Shown here: positions 1 through 12,223 of the stretch, in pieces
How positions within the stretch are numbered: position 1 is the first letter of the stretch
Layout: every line of letters starts with the position of its first letter
From: Glandiceps talaboti
Taxonomy: Eukaryota > Hemichordata > Enteropneusta > Spengelidae
Assembly: GCF_964340395.1 (NCBI RefSeq)
Contig: NC_135554.1
Span: forward strand, 13,170,751-13,234,750
Length of the DNA: 64,000 bases
Direction: 5' to 3'
Translations under genes and position numbers: made by a program
Notes under the pieces: generated by a model
What the model was told of the DNA's origin: nothing
Seen by the model: only the letters and a program-made list of their open reading frames with translations
The model's database searches: none

Positions 1-2596
1 TTCGGGCCATGTTCATAAAAGTACATTAAGAATGTTGGGTTCTCTCCAATTTCGTGGTACCTCAATACAATTTTACCGCCTAGGCCCTCCGTAAAAGGAC
101 AAATCATTCGAGTCCACACTCAACGTACTGGATCGTTCCAAACGCTACACACGCATTACTATTATGCATTACTATTTTAGGCGCGTCAGAATAAGGCTGC
201 AGTTTTGTTCACTTTTGACCCTCTAGCGCGAGATCAAATGCTTTTACACATACCGAGAATTGACAATGTCATGGTCACTGTTAATGCGCCGAAACACTTT
301 CGTTATTATAAGTAGAACATTTTAGGCCGTCATATTTGAAATGTTGGTGAATTAGTTGACATAGCTAACGTTGGTCTTCTCTACTACCTTCTAAAGACGA
401 CCCTGTAATGTACTCTGTAAGATTTTAGCAACACTATTTCTATCTCATCAACTGTATAACTATTTTCTTATCTTTATGCTGTACCCTTAGAGTTCTACAC
501 CATCCTCCATTGCACTGTACTCATCCAACATTTTTCCAAGTATAAAGTTCATTTATGAATTAAATATCTCCAAAATGAATATCACTTTGCCTTCCATATG
601 CATGGCCATTTTTAAAACACAGACATTCAAAAAACGTGTATCACAGATAGTTTTAGTCATGTCGCAGAAAGGTATCCTTTCTACAACTGATCTCTTGTTT
701 TATTTCGTGTTTAGTAAAATGTTACTGAGTATACCCCTATGGGTGTATCTACGGGGTTTAATGTTTACTTCCTATACGTAAAGCCTTTTACTTACATACA
801 CAGTTTCCGCTTCGTTCCTCGTCGTAGTATCTGTGCATACGTATCGATTAGTTGAAGCATTGTAATAGATGTTGACTCATTACATTCTTCCCTACATGGC
901 GTTCTGTACATTTTTGTGTAAATATGCTATAATTTTAGTCATCATGATTTATGTTATTTTAGTCATCATGATCAAAATTTGTGACGTAGTCAGGTCCGCA
1001 ATAAAGTCAATATTTCTGTCGTTGTCATAGTGCCTATCGTGAAGCCAGTAAACCTGGAACAGAACGTCGCATCGTTCAACAAAAATCTTACTAATAAGAT
1101 TGTTACTTGTTATTGTCTAGCTTGACACGAATTTAAAGCCTAACGACATTACTACATGTTCTTGAGTTGGCTTATTATATAGCTACAATATTTACAGTTA
1201 ATCAGAGTATATTTCATTGGATATTCAACATTATAAACATTTCCCTAAGTAGAATAAACCGTTAACAGAGTAACGGCCTGCTTAGATAACGTAATTACGC
1301 ATGACGCAAGAAAATGTACTAATGTTGCAAAGACTACACGTCTAGCCAAATGACGTAATGTAGCAATGATAGTAAAGATTTTTGTCGAATCAGACAACGT
1401 TGTGTTTAAAAAAGGTTTAATGCCGTCAGTTGCAAACGTATTGTCGAGGGCACACTTATAGATACAGCCGTTTTTCTTTCAGCAGTATTTGTTTATCACT
1501 CTCGTACCTAAATGAATTATATCATAAGTCTAATAGCCATTCATTGATGAGACAAGCACTGACATGTTACCTAGCAACAGTAAGCGTTTGATGCACAGTA
1601 AAAGGTCAATGGATCTCATTTTTAAACGGTTCACCATGGAGATAATAGATAATGTAATTAAAAGATGGGCTAACATAAATGCCTTGTACGTAGTCCTTGT
1701 CAAATGCTTCGAATTCGTTAAATGGTTGATTCAGAGATGTCAACATTTGAGTTTATTTCTGTGTGGTCATATGAACGACTTGTTTTGTAGATTTCTGTAT
1801 GGCTTCAGATTTGGAACCGTTTGACTGTTTTTTATTTTTAATTTAAGCAGTATTTTGAGCAGTATTTCCTGCTTATCGCAGTGATTAAAACTACTTTCAA
1901 TATTATATTACAACATACCAAATTAGAACGATGAAGTGGGGAAAGTAGAATGAATTATAGGTTAGGGGTTTAGCAGTGGGCAAAGGAGCACAAGATCGAA
2001 GTAAACACTATTGCAGAACCTTAACTGTTGAATAGAACCTTTCTGAGGAAATGAAAACTTGAAGCATCTTCTCAAATGCAAGAAAATTACTCGGCGCGTT
2101 TTTTTATGTTTGGAAATTCCTGGCAACAGAGATTGGTACGATCGGTTAAAAGCACACAAAAGCCTCTAGATATTTGCCGTACATAAGAACCATGCAATGT
2201 GAGCACGGATATAACTCGATACGAATTTACCGGGTGGAAATTACACTTATCTATTTAATCTGCCATATTCAATAATGGGTAGATTATGACTGTACTTTGG
2301 TTTAAAAATGAGTCATTTTAGATAGATATAACTTCATTTACTAACTTTACCATATCTCCTATTACAGACATAGATCGAATTGGAAGAGGAAAAGACCAGT
2401 AAATTGAAAACGGTTCAAGTATATTCACTGGCGACCTTATAATCAAATGGGCCGTTGGATTCACCGAATCATGTTCCATTACACATAATCGCTATCGTTA
2501 TCAAATTACTAACAGCTGAGGCTATATAGCTACGCTGACACACGGTTGTGTTGCAGTAATCGAACTCCGATAACTTGATTGTACGTTTCGGGAAAT
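1..2596. other. Intergenic, no gene recognised
   Basis: AT-rich sequence with only short, unconvincing open frames. The last 80 bases before the receptor gene contain a TATA-like string near 2523-2528 and a possible splice acceptor at 2551-2554, so the receptor could have an upstream untranslated exon. I see no repeat family or RNA gene here. Confidence 0.6.
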
Positions 2597-3853
2597 ATGG
2601 CTTTAACTTTCCCAACGGTATCCTACGGTAATACTACGACTGTGATCGTTGGTGGGGTGGAAGGAGACGATGAGATAACCGTTAAGATAGTTTTCGTGGC
2701 TACGATCCTAACACTCTTCATCGTTGTGACCATCACCGGGCAGATGCTTGTCATCCTGGCGGTGGTGACAGAGAAGAGTCTCCGTACCCCAAGCAACTAT
2801 TGCATCGTTAGTCTGGCACTTTGCGATCTCATCTTGGCTGTTACAGTCATGCCTGTCGGTTTGTTTACAGAGATAAAAAGTGGACAGTGGCTGCTAGGAG
2901 AGACATTTTGTGACATATTTATGTTCTTTGACGTTTTATGCTGCACGGCTTCAATTTTCAACCTTTGCCTTATCAGCATCGATCGCTACTTTAGTATAAC
3001 GTCTCCGATCAGGTATTTTTTGAAGAGAACGCCGCTTAGAGCTGTGATTGTCATCTCGCTGTGTTGGGTATGCTGTATACTAATAAGTATCACGAGACCG
3101 CTTGGATTGAAGACAACTTCTTCTGATGGGCATTTTTGTGGGTTATTAAACGAACACTTTAGAATCCTTTCATCTATTTTCTCATTCTATCTACCTCTCT
3201 TGGTGATGCTGTTTACGTATTACAAGATATTTCAGGCAGCGAGAAGCAGGCTTCAGAAGATCCGTGACTTGGGTGGAGGCACCGTACTGACGTTCAACGT
3301 CAACGATCTTCAGCACTCTTCTACAGATCATGAAACATCTACCCACCGTCAAACTGAAGACAATAGCCGACACTCGATGACGAGGCACGGAGACTCGCGA
3401 GTGTATGCCTGGGGTGACGACATTGACAGACCCGGTACATTAGACGATCACACGGTTACAACATTTCGCCCGGATATACACCGTTTACCAAGGAATGACA
3501 ATCTATTAGCAATACCTGCTATACACCAACCGATTCATGCAAGCAATGCTTTCAAAAAGAAGAGTACAAACACCACTGAAAAGTTTTCATTGGCAAAAGA
3601 AAGAAAAGCAGCAAGAACTCTTGGTGTCGTAATGGGTGCATTCATTATTTGTTGGGCGCCATTTTTCCTCTTCAACGTTATTGTACCTTATTGTGCTAGC
3701 TGTGTAGTTACGACGGACTTGTTTAGTTTCGTCACATGGTTGGGATACGGAAATTCGATGCTTAATCCGTTCATTTATACGTACTTCAATAAGGACTTCC
3801 GAAGGGCCTTCAAAAGGTTACTTCTCATTAATTATATATGTAAGTCCAAGTGA
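2597..3853 (+). CDS. Aminergic class A G-protein-coupled receptor, intronless, 418 aa
   Basis: Seven-helix rhodopsin-family receptor for a biogenic amine at the plasma membrane. TM3 has the amine-binding Asp (FFDVLCC, about residue 112) followed by DRY. TM5 has serines at 5.42, 5.43 and 5.46 before Pro5.50 (SSIFSFYLP), the catechol/phenol-binding pattern. TM6 has CWAPFF, and TM7 has WLGY and NPFIY. ECL2 supplies the partner Cys (HFCG). The N-terminus has a sequon (GNTT). The third loop is long and basic, and the tail ends in a palmitoylation-type Cys. I start at the ATG at 2597 because an in-frame TGA lies just upstream at 2576-2578. Oddity: the near-invariant Asn1.50 (GN in TM1) is Gln (ITGQMLV). 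By motifs it could be adrenergic, octopamine, dopamine D1-like or trace-amine; I cannot pick the ligand. A possible poly(A) signal is at about 4254. Confidence 0.93.
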   Translation: MALTFPTVSYGNTTTVIVGGVEGDDEITVKIVFVATILTLFIVVTITGQMLVILAVVTEKSLRTPSNYCIVSLALCDLILAVTVMPVGLFTEIKSGQWLLGETFCDIFMFFDVLCCTASIFNLCLISIDRYFSITSPIRYFLKRTPLRAVIVISLCWVCCILISITRPLGLKTTSSDGHFCGLLNEHFRILSSIFSFYLPLLVMLFTYYKIFQAARSRLQKIRDLGGGTVLTFNVNDLQHSSTDHETSTHRQTEDNSRHSMTRHGDSRVYAWGDDIDRPGTLDDHTVTTFRPDIHRLPRNDNLLAIPAIHQPIHASNAFKKKSTNTTEKFSLAKERKAARTLGVVMGAFIICWAPFFLFNVIVPYCASCVVTTDLFSFVTWLGYGNSMLNPFIYTYFNKDFRRAFKRLLLINYICKSK

Positions 3854-4770
3854 ATGTCAAACCTAAAGTGTAATTTCTATATATAACGCCCATTTCAAAG
3901 ATGACCTATTCTAATTACACGCAGTAATATTGATCTCCAGTGACTGTTGTTGTTCACGCACGATTTCTTAAGTACCAATTGCTATCAAGTGTTCGCCACA
4001 CAACAACATATCATAAAATGTTGTAAATATTAACAACTTTTACTACCTAATTTCGAATAACAACAACGGATTTGTTCATTACTACCACACCTGATAGAGT
4101 GACTATTATGTTTTAATTAGGCGGCACAATGATTTTTACATCTCGTGTACGATTTTTAGTTACAAATTACATAAAAGAAATTACAAACACATTTCTATTT
4201 CACTGTGAACACAAATCATCAACACGCTCAGATGACACGAGGAATAATTAAATAATAAATTATTTGGGTTTATATGCGAGTGTGCGGTATCAGTACCTGG
4301 GTTTTGTTTGTGTAAATTTGTAACAAAACCCATTATGTTAGATGTAAAAGATCACGCCGCCTTATTGAAACTCTATAGCCTGTCTGGTTTCGTAGTAATT
4401 GGCGACAAACGCACGCACAGTCTCCAACACAGCTTTTACTGTCAGCCTGAATTTTTTAAGCCATCAATGACTTATATACCATTGCTTATATCATGTATAG
4501 CAGAGACATAATCTTTATGATTCCAACAAAAGCTACTGAACTCATATGAAAGCATGTTATCTTTAATGTATCGAATGCATGTCAATTTTCGCTTGTTAAG
4601 GTAGATAAATTAAAAGACTGTATTTAACAGCACAATTGCAAGTGTGGTCAAATGCATAGCTAATATCAATAATTAATGCCTATTTAATTAATGCCTATTG
4701 GTCGTTGAAAATGAAATGTTATGCAGTCATACTATATATATACATATATACATATATACATAAAAACACA
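3854..4770. other. Intergenic, receptor 3' flank
   Basis: AT-rich, no gene seen. It contains the likely 3' UTR of the receptor with AATAAA at about 4254-4259, and ends in a degenerate (TACATA) stretch at 4735-4762 that borders the first Penelope-like fragment. Confidence 0.5.
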
Positions 4771-5724
4771 TAAAAATGAAAGAAGACGAGTCTGATATTA
4801 CATTGTGGAATTACACTACGGACCGTTTCACCAGAAGGATCGTCGGGTGTAATAGTGTGGTTTAATAGTATTCGTTAGCTATGCATTCTGCTTTATGTAC
4901 ATAAGTTATGTGTGTTCACTGACGGCTGTGTGTACACAAAAAAATTGACAACAAAGGTTACGTATTATTAAGTAAGAACTTGTTAGCGTGCCGGCATTTA
5001 CTGATTAATTCAGTTCTGCTGTTCAAGTTCGTTGATTTGTCGGCAGTTATAATAAAATATTTTTCCCCGAGACATAGTTGACATCGTTTGGTCACGTTAG
5101 AGTATGAGGAAGCCTGCTTGAGAACTGACCAGTGTATGTCGTAATTAGTTTTGCTGTCTTTTAGGTGCCAAATGTATTTACTGAGCGCAGTGTCTTTCTT
5201 CTTGTGGTCAAGTTTAAATGAAGACTTGTGGTTGTTAAACCTGCTTTTGAATTCTGTGTCACTAACACCAATGTATGATTTGTGATCTTGGTTAGTGGTG
5301 ACTGTTGCTTTGTAAACAACGCTTTTTATGAGGCATTTTCCTGCGAGAGGGCACTCCTTTGGTTTTGTGCAGTTTTGAAAGTATGGCTTTATTATGACCG
5401 CTGATTAATTTACCCATGTTGTCCATGCAACTATAGCTCACTTTAGTATTATTACGGTTGAAGATTTTATGCAGTACACTGGATATGGGGAAATGCTTGT
5501 CGATGAGGTTGAGAAATTTTCTACCGATGTTTGTTGAAACGTGTTTACTGTAAGGTGGGTTGAACCAAGTTACATTACGGCTGCGATTCCGTTTGCGTTG
5601 AGTGTGTCTTGATTGGTCAAATTTGAGGGTGTGATTATATCCTGCTTCATTGAGTGCATCTTGGTAGGATGATGTAGTGGCGTCGAATAGTTGTTCATCA
5701 CTGGAAATGTTGGATAGTCGTTGG

Positions 5725-5725
<1 letters not shown>
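4771..5725 (-). mobile_element. Penelope-like element, 3' part (RT thumb/linker and GIY-YIG endonuclease), broken
   Basis: Read on the minus strand, the segment encodes the end of a Penelope-like polyprotein. It has the typical WFNPPYSKHVSTNIGRKF stretch, then a linker with VSYSC, then a GIY-YIG nuclease module containing KSYIGVSDTEFKSRF and a QLCLGEKYFI region. A 3' UTR of about 250 bp ends near 4777. Penelope-like elements are retroelements with a reverse transcriptase and, usually, a GIY-YIG endonuclease; they encode no capsid. The copy is 5'-truncated at a (TA)44 array and is not intact. Confidence 0.85.

Positions 5726-5813
<88 letters not shown>
5726..5813. repeat. (TA)44 microsatellite
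   Basis: Uninterrupted TA dinucleotide array of 88 bp joining the truncated end of one Penelope-like fragment to the terminal-repeat sequence of another. Confidence 0.98.
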
Positions 5814-5814
<1 letters not shown>

Positions 5815-6150
5815 CTCGATGAGTATCAATCTGCTAAGAGCTAGAGTGCTCTATACCGCAGTGGCAGAGCGCAATAGTTTTGGTAGTTCTGGAACTCTTT
5901 CTTGGTTGTAACTCGGAGTTTCACGCATAGTGCGATCATCACTTTCATTCTTCTTTCGCCAAGTAGAGTGCTCGATCACCTTGGAGAGCTATCATACATA
6001 AAAATGAAAGAAGACGAGTCTGATATTACATTGTGGATTTACACTACGGACCGTTTCACCAGAAGGATCGTCGGGTGTAATAGTATGGTTTAATAGTAGT
6101 CGTTGGCTATACATTCTGCCTTATATACATACCTTATGTGTGTTTACTGA
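5814..6150 (-). mobile_element. Penelope-like terminal-repeat sequence plus 3' tail, broken
   Basis: The minus-strand 3' tail of the same Penelope family (6001-6150) repeats the tail seen at 4777-4930. It is followed (5814-5996, minus sense) by non-coding sequence that recurs at 36095 and 54165. That piece contains the downstream half of a hammerhead-like motif (5899-5937). Tail followed by leader sequence is what a tandem Penelope arrangement with an LTR-like repeat would leave. Confidence 0.65.
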
Positions 6151-6962
<812 letters not shown>

Positions 6963-7629
6963 ACATACATACATATCAAATTCTTTTATTTCCAACTTAC
7001 ATGAACATAGCATGTACAGGTAAAGTATTTACATAATTCCTTTACAGAATACACACACAATACCTTGCAGGAAATCATACTGACTAGTGAACGAGTTTCT
7101 CTTGGTCACTTATGACAAACGTTCACGTGATATCTGGTTGTTATAGTACCTACATCTCAATCTCCAAATTTTGTAAGAACCTATTATTGAGCTGACACTA
7201 CAATATTTGGTGATGGATTTGGAATTCCTTCTATTTAAACCAGCTTTGATCAAACCACTTGTGACTTTATGATGTACATTTCCGAGACTTCCAATGACAA
7301 TAACTATTATTTCTGAACGAAAGCCTGTAGTGTTTATTTCTAGTGAGAGTGGAAAATATTTGTCGAACTTCTTCTGAAAACACAATGAAATATGTGCATC
7401 AAAGGGTACGGACACTTCAACTAATATTGCATGTTTGTTCTGTTTATCGATGATTGTAATGTCTGGTCGTTTATGCTGATGTTCAAAAGTTCTCATATGA
7501 GCATCAAACATTTCAGGTTTTAAAACCGTGTCTTTGAATGTCTCCTTGCCAGGATTACTGTTCGCGATTTTACCGAAGATTAAATCAACTATTCTATTGT
7601 GTCTTTGTTGGTATAGTTTCTGGAATTTC
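6963..7629 (-). mobile_element. 3' end of a LINE with restriction-like endonuclease (R2/R4/NeSL type)
   Basis: The minus-strand frame (stop at 7110) encodes about 170 residues of the C-terminal endonuclease region of a REL-type LINE. RPDITIIDKQNKHAILVEVS followed by PFD resembles the PD-(D/E)XK core. Further on come KKFDKYFPLSLEIN and IVIGSLGNVHHKVTSGLIK, which are common in this class. A 3' UTR of about 130 bp follows. The element is severely 5'-truncated. It is bordered by (TATG)n in the element's sense on both sides, so it sits inside a tetranucleotide array. Confidence 0.7.
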
Positions 7630-7698
7630 GTACATACATACATACATACATACATACATACATGCATGCATGCATGCATGCATACATACATACATACA

Positions 7699-7730
<32 letters not shown>
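7630..7730. repeat. (CATA)n/(CATG)n microsatellite
   Basis: Tetranucleotide array of about 100 bp with a central block of CATG variants. The short apparent proteins across it are artefacts of the 4-bp period. Confidence 0.97.
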
Positions 7731-7734
<4 letters not shown>

Positions 7735-7739
7735 GTATA

Positions 7740-9297
7740 TATACATATTATATTATATTGATTGAGTTGACTGAGAAATGCATTATTCGAGATAGGGTAT
7801 TAGGGTATTTATCATTTCATACACTAAGGATTTGAAAGATAATGCTTACCCCACACACTACGCAACCTGTCATTGGTATAAATGCTGTCCATATCATATT
7901 AACTGTTGTTTAACTCCACATTGTGTGGGTTGATCATCACTGTTCGAATTTGGAATCTGCCCATCCCGAGTTTCTTTAATGCTAGATGTACGTGATGTAT
8001 CGTGTATTCAAGACGATCCAGATACAATGTAATGATGCAGTATGTCAGTAAAGGCTTAGGTGGAAACCTTACAACGTGTGGTCTAAGCACGAAAAATGGT
8101 TCATTTTCAAGCTAGTTCAGCACTGTTGTTGACCGTGCGTGGTTACTACAGGAAATGCAGTATTGCCCTATACTATAATGTCATAAGTCTAGGCACGACG
8201 ACGGATGTTATTCACGTGGCGGCTTCGTCTATGTTCGTAGCAGGGAATTTGTTTTTGACTGAGGAATAGCTTTGAGGTAGATTTTATGCTAATTTGCAAC
8301 ACTGGGAACCTGCATGCTGAAAGGGTTACATGTCAGAAGAAGTTCGTCGTGGTGGGGTAATTTTTGTAGCTGTAAGACTGGAATAACATTGGCATCATTA
8401 AGTTTGTACCTTTTTAGTGTGTTTTTCCCAATACACCAACATATGGCAATGCTTATTACGCTTCGTATGCTACCGTTCCGTTTCGTGATATCAACACACA
8501 CTGGGAATGATGTGGGCGCGTTCGGTAGCCAAAACGTTTTGTCATTGTTTGGCCAGGGCGCCCTGGCCCTGTTTCAAACAGTATTATTCATGTTGCGTAT
8601 AAAAAAAGATGACGGCACAGAAACAGAAGATTGTCGCATTTTGTGTACACCCAGCACTCATCACCGGAAAGGTGATGCGCATAATTAAATCACACTTTTG
8701 CAGTACTGTCAGGATGCTAGAATGCCTAAAAGGCATGTTATTTATGCATACACTATTATTACGCTAACGAAGTGATCTTTGACCTGTGACCTGACCCCAA
8801 GATTATCTTGCCCTGCTCAATGTACTTCAAATCTCAGACCACTAAATAGATAGTGGTCTGAGGTCAAATCGATCGCACCATTATACATTATATGGATAAA
8901 ATTAGTGTATCCTCGAGCATTAAGCAGGCCTACTACACAACACACTTGTGACATATTATTTAGGAGAATATTGGCGTCAATACATTGCAACAGAAATACC
9001 CATAATGAGGCGAGGCATATGGGAAGGGCATTTTAAAACCGACACACACACATGGGTACGTGCATTTCATTAGCATTTGAAGAGCATGGCATAGCTTCAA
9101 ATGTTCTCTAACAGGAACTTCACATGAGGAAGGATGTTTTAGCTTCTGAACTGCGAATCTTGTAAAAGAAGATCCTAAAAACCTTCACCTGTTATTCTTG
9201 TCCCAAACACAAACACCGTACCCAACCATGGAGTCAGTCTCGTGGAGAATAAAGAGGTCCCGCAGTTGACTACGCCAATGTCTGATGATGCTAGCAT
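7740..9297. other. Intergenic, no confirmed gene
   Basis: No intact gene. 8289-8690 contains overlapping open frames on both strands that I could not assign. Two regulatory-looking motifs are listed separately (direct repeat at 8780-8792 and hairpin at 8833-8862). Confidence 0.5.
8780..8792 (-). promoter_or_regulatory. DR1 nuclear-receptor-type site
   Basis: On the minus strand this reads AGGTCA-C-AGGTCA, a perfect direct repeat with 1-bp spacing (the HNF4/RXR/COUP-TF class). A third imperfect half-site overlaps its edge, and another AGGTCA lies on the plus strand at 8861-8866. No gene is seen within several kb, so function is speculative. Confidence 0.35.
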
Positions 9298-9550
9298 CGT
9301 AATATGTTGACAAACAATATGGATGAACAGGAAACAAGGGCTTGTCACGTGTGCGGCAAATTCCTGAACATCGAGGGCTGAATTCGATTTCACCAATTTC
9401 AAGTTCCGTTTGTGATAATTACGCATGCATGCAACCATTCTTTCAAAGAATCAACTTTATATTCAGTAGTAAGTTTATTCAGCAAATTATTTAGCAAAGC
9501 AACATATTCAGTTTATAATGTATAACATATTTTTTTACATATTTCCGTAA

Positions 9551-10436
9551 GGCTGGGGTCGGAATGTGTGGCATGGTCTGGGGAGAAATTGGGAGAGCTA
9601 TGAATAAAATTGAGAGTTCAAAGGGGGAGGGGCTGCAAAAATACTGATGGTCTGAAGGGAGGGACTGAAATATCTTGCTCATGATTCTAACCACATTAAA
9701 CCTTAGGAGCGGTCGTTTACCGAGTAATTTAAAATATTTCTCGCGGCTTCACCACAGTACCTTCTAAAACCTAGTTTCAGTGATTAGTTGGCGACAGCCA
9801 TGCGAATGTTTTGTGTATGCCTTCCTCTGCCTGTCTGTCTGTCTGTATCTCGCTTAATTTTTATAGTCTTTGTCTTTGTTTCTGTCTCATATCTTTCTCT
9901 TTCTCTGTGGAGACTTCTTTGAAAATTCAAACATCAGGAGCAGTCATTTACCTTGTACTTTGCAAAATGCTACACTTTATTTACCTACCATACATTTAAT
10001 CATGACACAGTCAATAGCCAAGCGAATGTGTGTGTCTTCCAAAGTATAAGTTAAACTGTAAGTAATATAGTCATACAGCTGCATAATAACGTCTTGACTC
10101 GAGTACAATTTGGGTATGCACAGAATCAAGATTGAAAGAGAAAACCCTGCTAGCTAAGTATCTCCAAGTATAGGTTACAGCCCAATGTGAGACCATTTTC
10201 GCAAAGCCCACATATATTTGTAAAGAAATCTCTCATTGTTATGTATATATGGACGCTGGAATTGATATCCACCTCTGAAGTGGAGCTGGGGAGTACTGTA
10301 TAATTACACATTAAAATATTAAAGGGATGGATCTACGAAAGTCCTTGCGTTCATCCGGATCGGGGGGGGGGGGGATCTGCGGAAATGTTTTTGACCAAAA
10401 TATGTTCTCCCCCTGCCATAAATTCTGATCCCAGCC
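9551..10436. mobile_element. Non-autonomous DNA transposon, PIF/Harbinger-like, 886 bp
   Basis: Inverted ends GGCTGGGGTCGGAAT and ATTCTGATCCCAGCC are flanked by the direct repeat TAA (9548-9550 and 10437-10439). Unit 2 keeps the unoccupied site with a single TAA at about 24257, so the insertion came after the duplication or was lost from unit 2. A TAA target duplication is typical of Harbinger-type elements. I see no transposase inside. It contains a G-tract at about 10362. Confidence 0.75.
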
Positions 10437-10959
10437 TAATAGCTCCCACCAAAAATGAAGGGTGGGTAATAGAATATACAACCAAGTCAGTCTATATGCA
10501 TTAACGTTTGGCTTAAATATTCCCGCTTATCAAGCAATAATGTGGTATGCGCTTAAATTGCTCTGAGTTGCACTCTTTTGCAATGTTACATTTTGCAAAC
10601 CTGGTTTGATTTTGTATTTTCACTTGACTTTCCATGTTAGTTTGTAAGAATATGGAGCAATTCCCTTAATAACTATGATTTTACATTTGAAGCAACGCAT
10701 GAAAATATCACATTTTATATATCAGTAAGCTACAACTACTTTATGCAAATGTTCTTTTGATACAATTTCAATTTCTACACATTTTCTCATTGATTCAAAT
10801 ACCAACAACATGCAATGTAAGTACCATATACAAAAAAATGTATGTCATAATTCATAGAATTGCGCGTTAAATGCCTCAAACTAGGAATGTTTTCGCCAGA
10901 TTGTAAAAACTGTACACCTTTTGGCTGCACAATACACACTAGCCTGGTAAGTGTTACCA

Positions 10960-12151
10960 TTATATCAACAGTGACAACGTAATTATCAGACCAATGGCTG
11001 CCAGCTGTGTTGAAGAGTATGAAAGTCCATTCGCATCTGTAGTAATAATTAGAATTGTGTAAAATTAAAATTAAATGGTACGATAAAAGTCATATTTTGT
11101 CTAAGAGCATTAATTTTTTTTTTCATTGGGACAACTTACAGAGGATTTTTTTTCTTCAATTACGACACATTATTTTCAACAGCTTTACATTTACATCGAT
11201 GATGTCATTTAAGCAACCTTCTTCAATCACCGATCTCCTAGACCGTGCTCGCCTGAAAAAACAGGTGAGATCTGAAGGACGCCACCAACTTTACGTCAGT
11301 GTGATGATCCTCCTTTCTGAATGTTTACACAGTTTAGAAGTAGAAGTAGAAGTAGACGACTTTCCCTGATTCATATTACAGCATTTCCCTGCGAATTTAA
11401 GGTGATTTTTCTCATCGAATTTTCCGTGATTACATGAAATTGCAACTTTCTTATTTCCATCCTATTTCAATAGCGTAATATTTCATATTTTACCTGCACA
11501 TACTTCAGGGGTTTCAATACTTAGTTCAATCAGCATGTTGGCAACACTTCTGGTTGTCTTTGCGAGAAACTTCATTTTGTCATCAGTAATAGATGTCACA
11601 TTATCACATGGATTATGGTAACACTGTTTCATATTGCCACGAAAGTTAGCTGAAAAATAAAACAATCATATCAATGGTGTTTAAAACAAACACTTGAAAT
11701 CAACATAGTGTTGCCATTATACACACCTGTGACCATGAATTCCGTTTGAACTTCAATTGATCATACCTTGTGTTGTATGCATGCCGTTAATGTTTATATC
11801 ATTAACTAAATAAAGAGCCCACAGGTTGTAAGTGGTGTTTATGTGGTATCATTTTGGTGTCTATCTCAACCTGAAACCTTATTGTCAAGCTCACTGATCC
11901 TGATGGTTGATTTAATAGTTTTGACTCGGTCTACGGAAAACAGCTGTAAACACAATAAGCATGGGAGCACATTATGTGTTTAGATAAAGAGCTGTCCATA
12001 CTGTGCTTTCGCGCTCATCGCATATCCCTACTATTTGCATTTTCTGCGAAATGGTCGTTTTATATATATATTAAAAAGATGCACCTAATTCTTGCTGAAG
12101 GTCGTTCAAAGGAAATCACATAAAATGCGTACGTGGTAATAATGATAAGAC

Positions 12152-12223
<72 letters not shown>

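Noticed and set aside
8289-8690. Overlapping frames on both strands, the minus one vaguely like a transposase helix-turn-helix followed by a linker
   Set aside because: Too degraded and short. No catalytic motif and no inverted ends found, so I could not support a mobile element.
9175-9438. Minus frame resembling 23958-24140
   Set aside because: Similarity is confined to the edge of the duplication and the frames diverge at both ends. No family or splice support.
11055-11369. Open frame on the plus strand shared by both duplication units (24822-25124 in unit 2)
   Set aside because: It lies antisense across M28 intron 7. The shared sequence is explained by the duplication, and the two frames diverge with indels.
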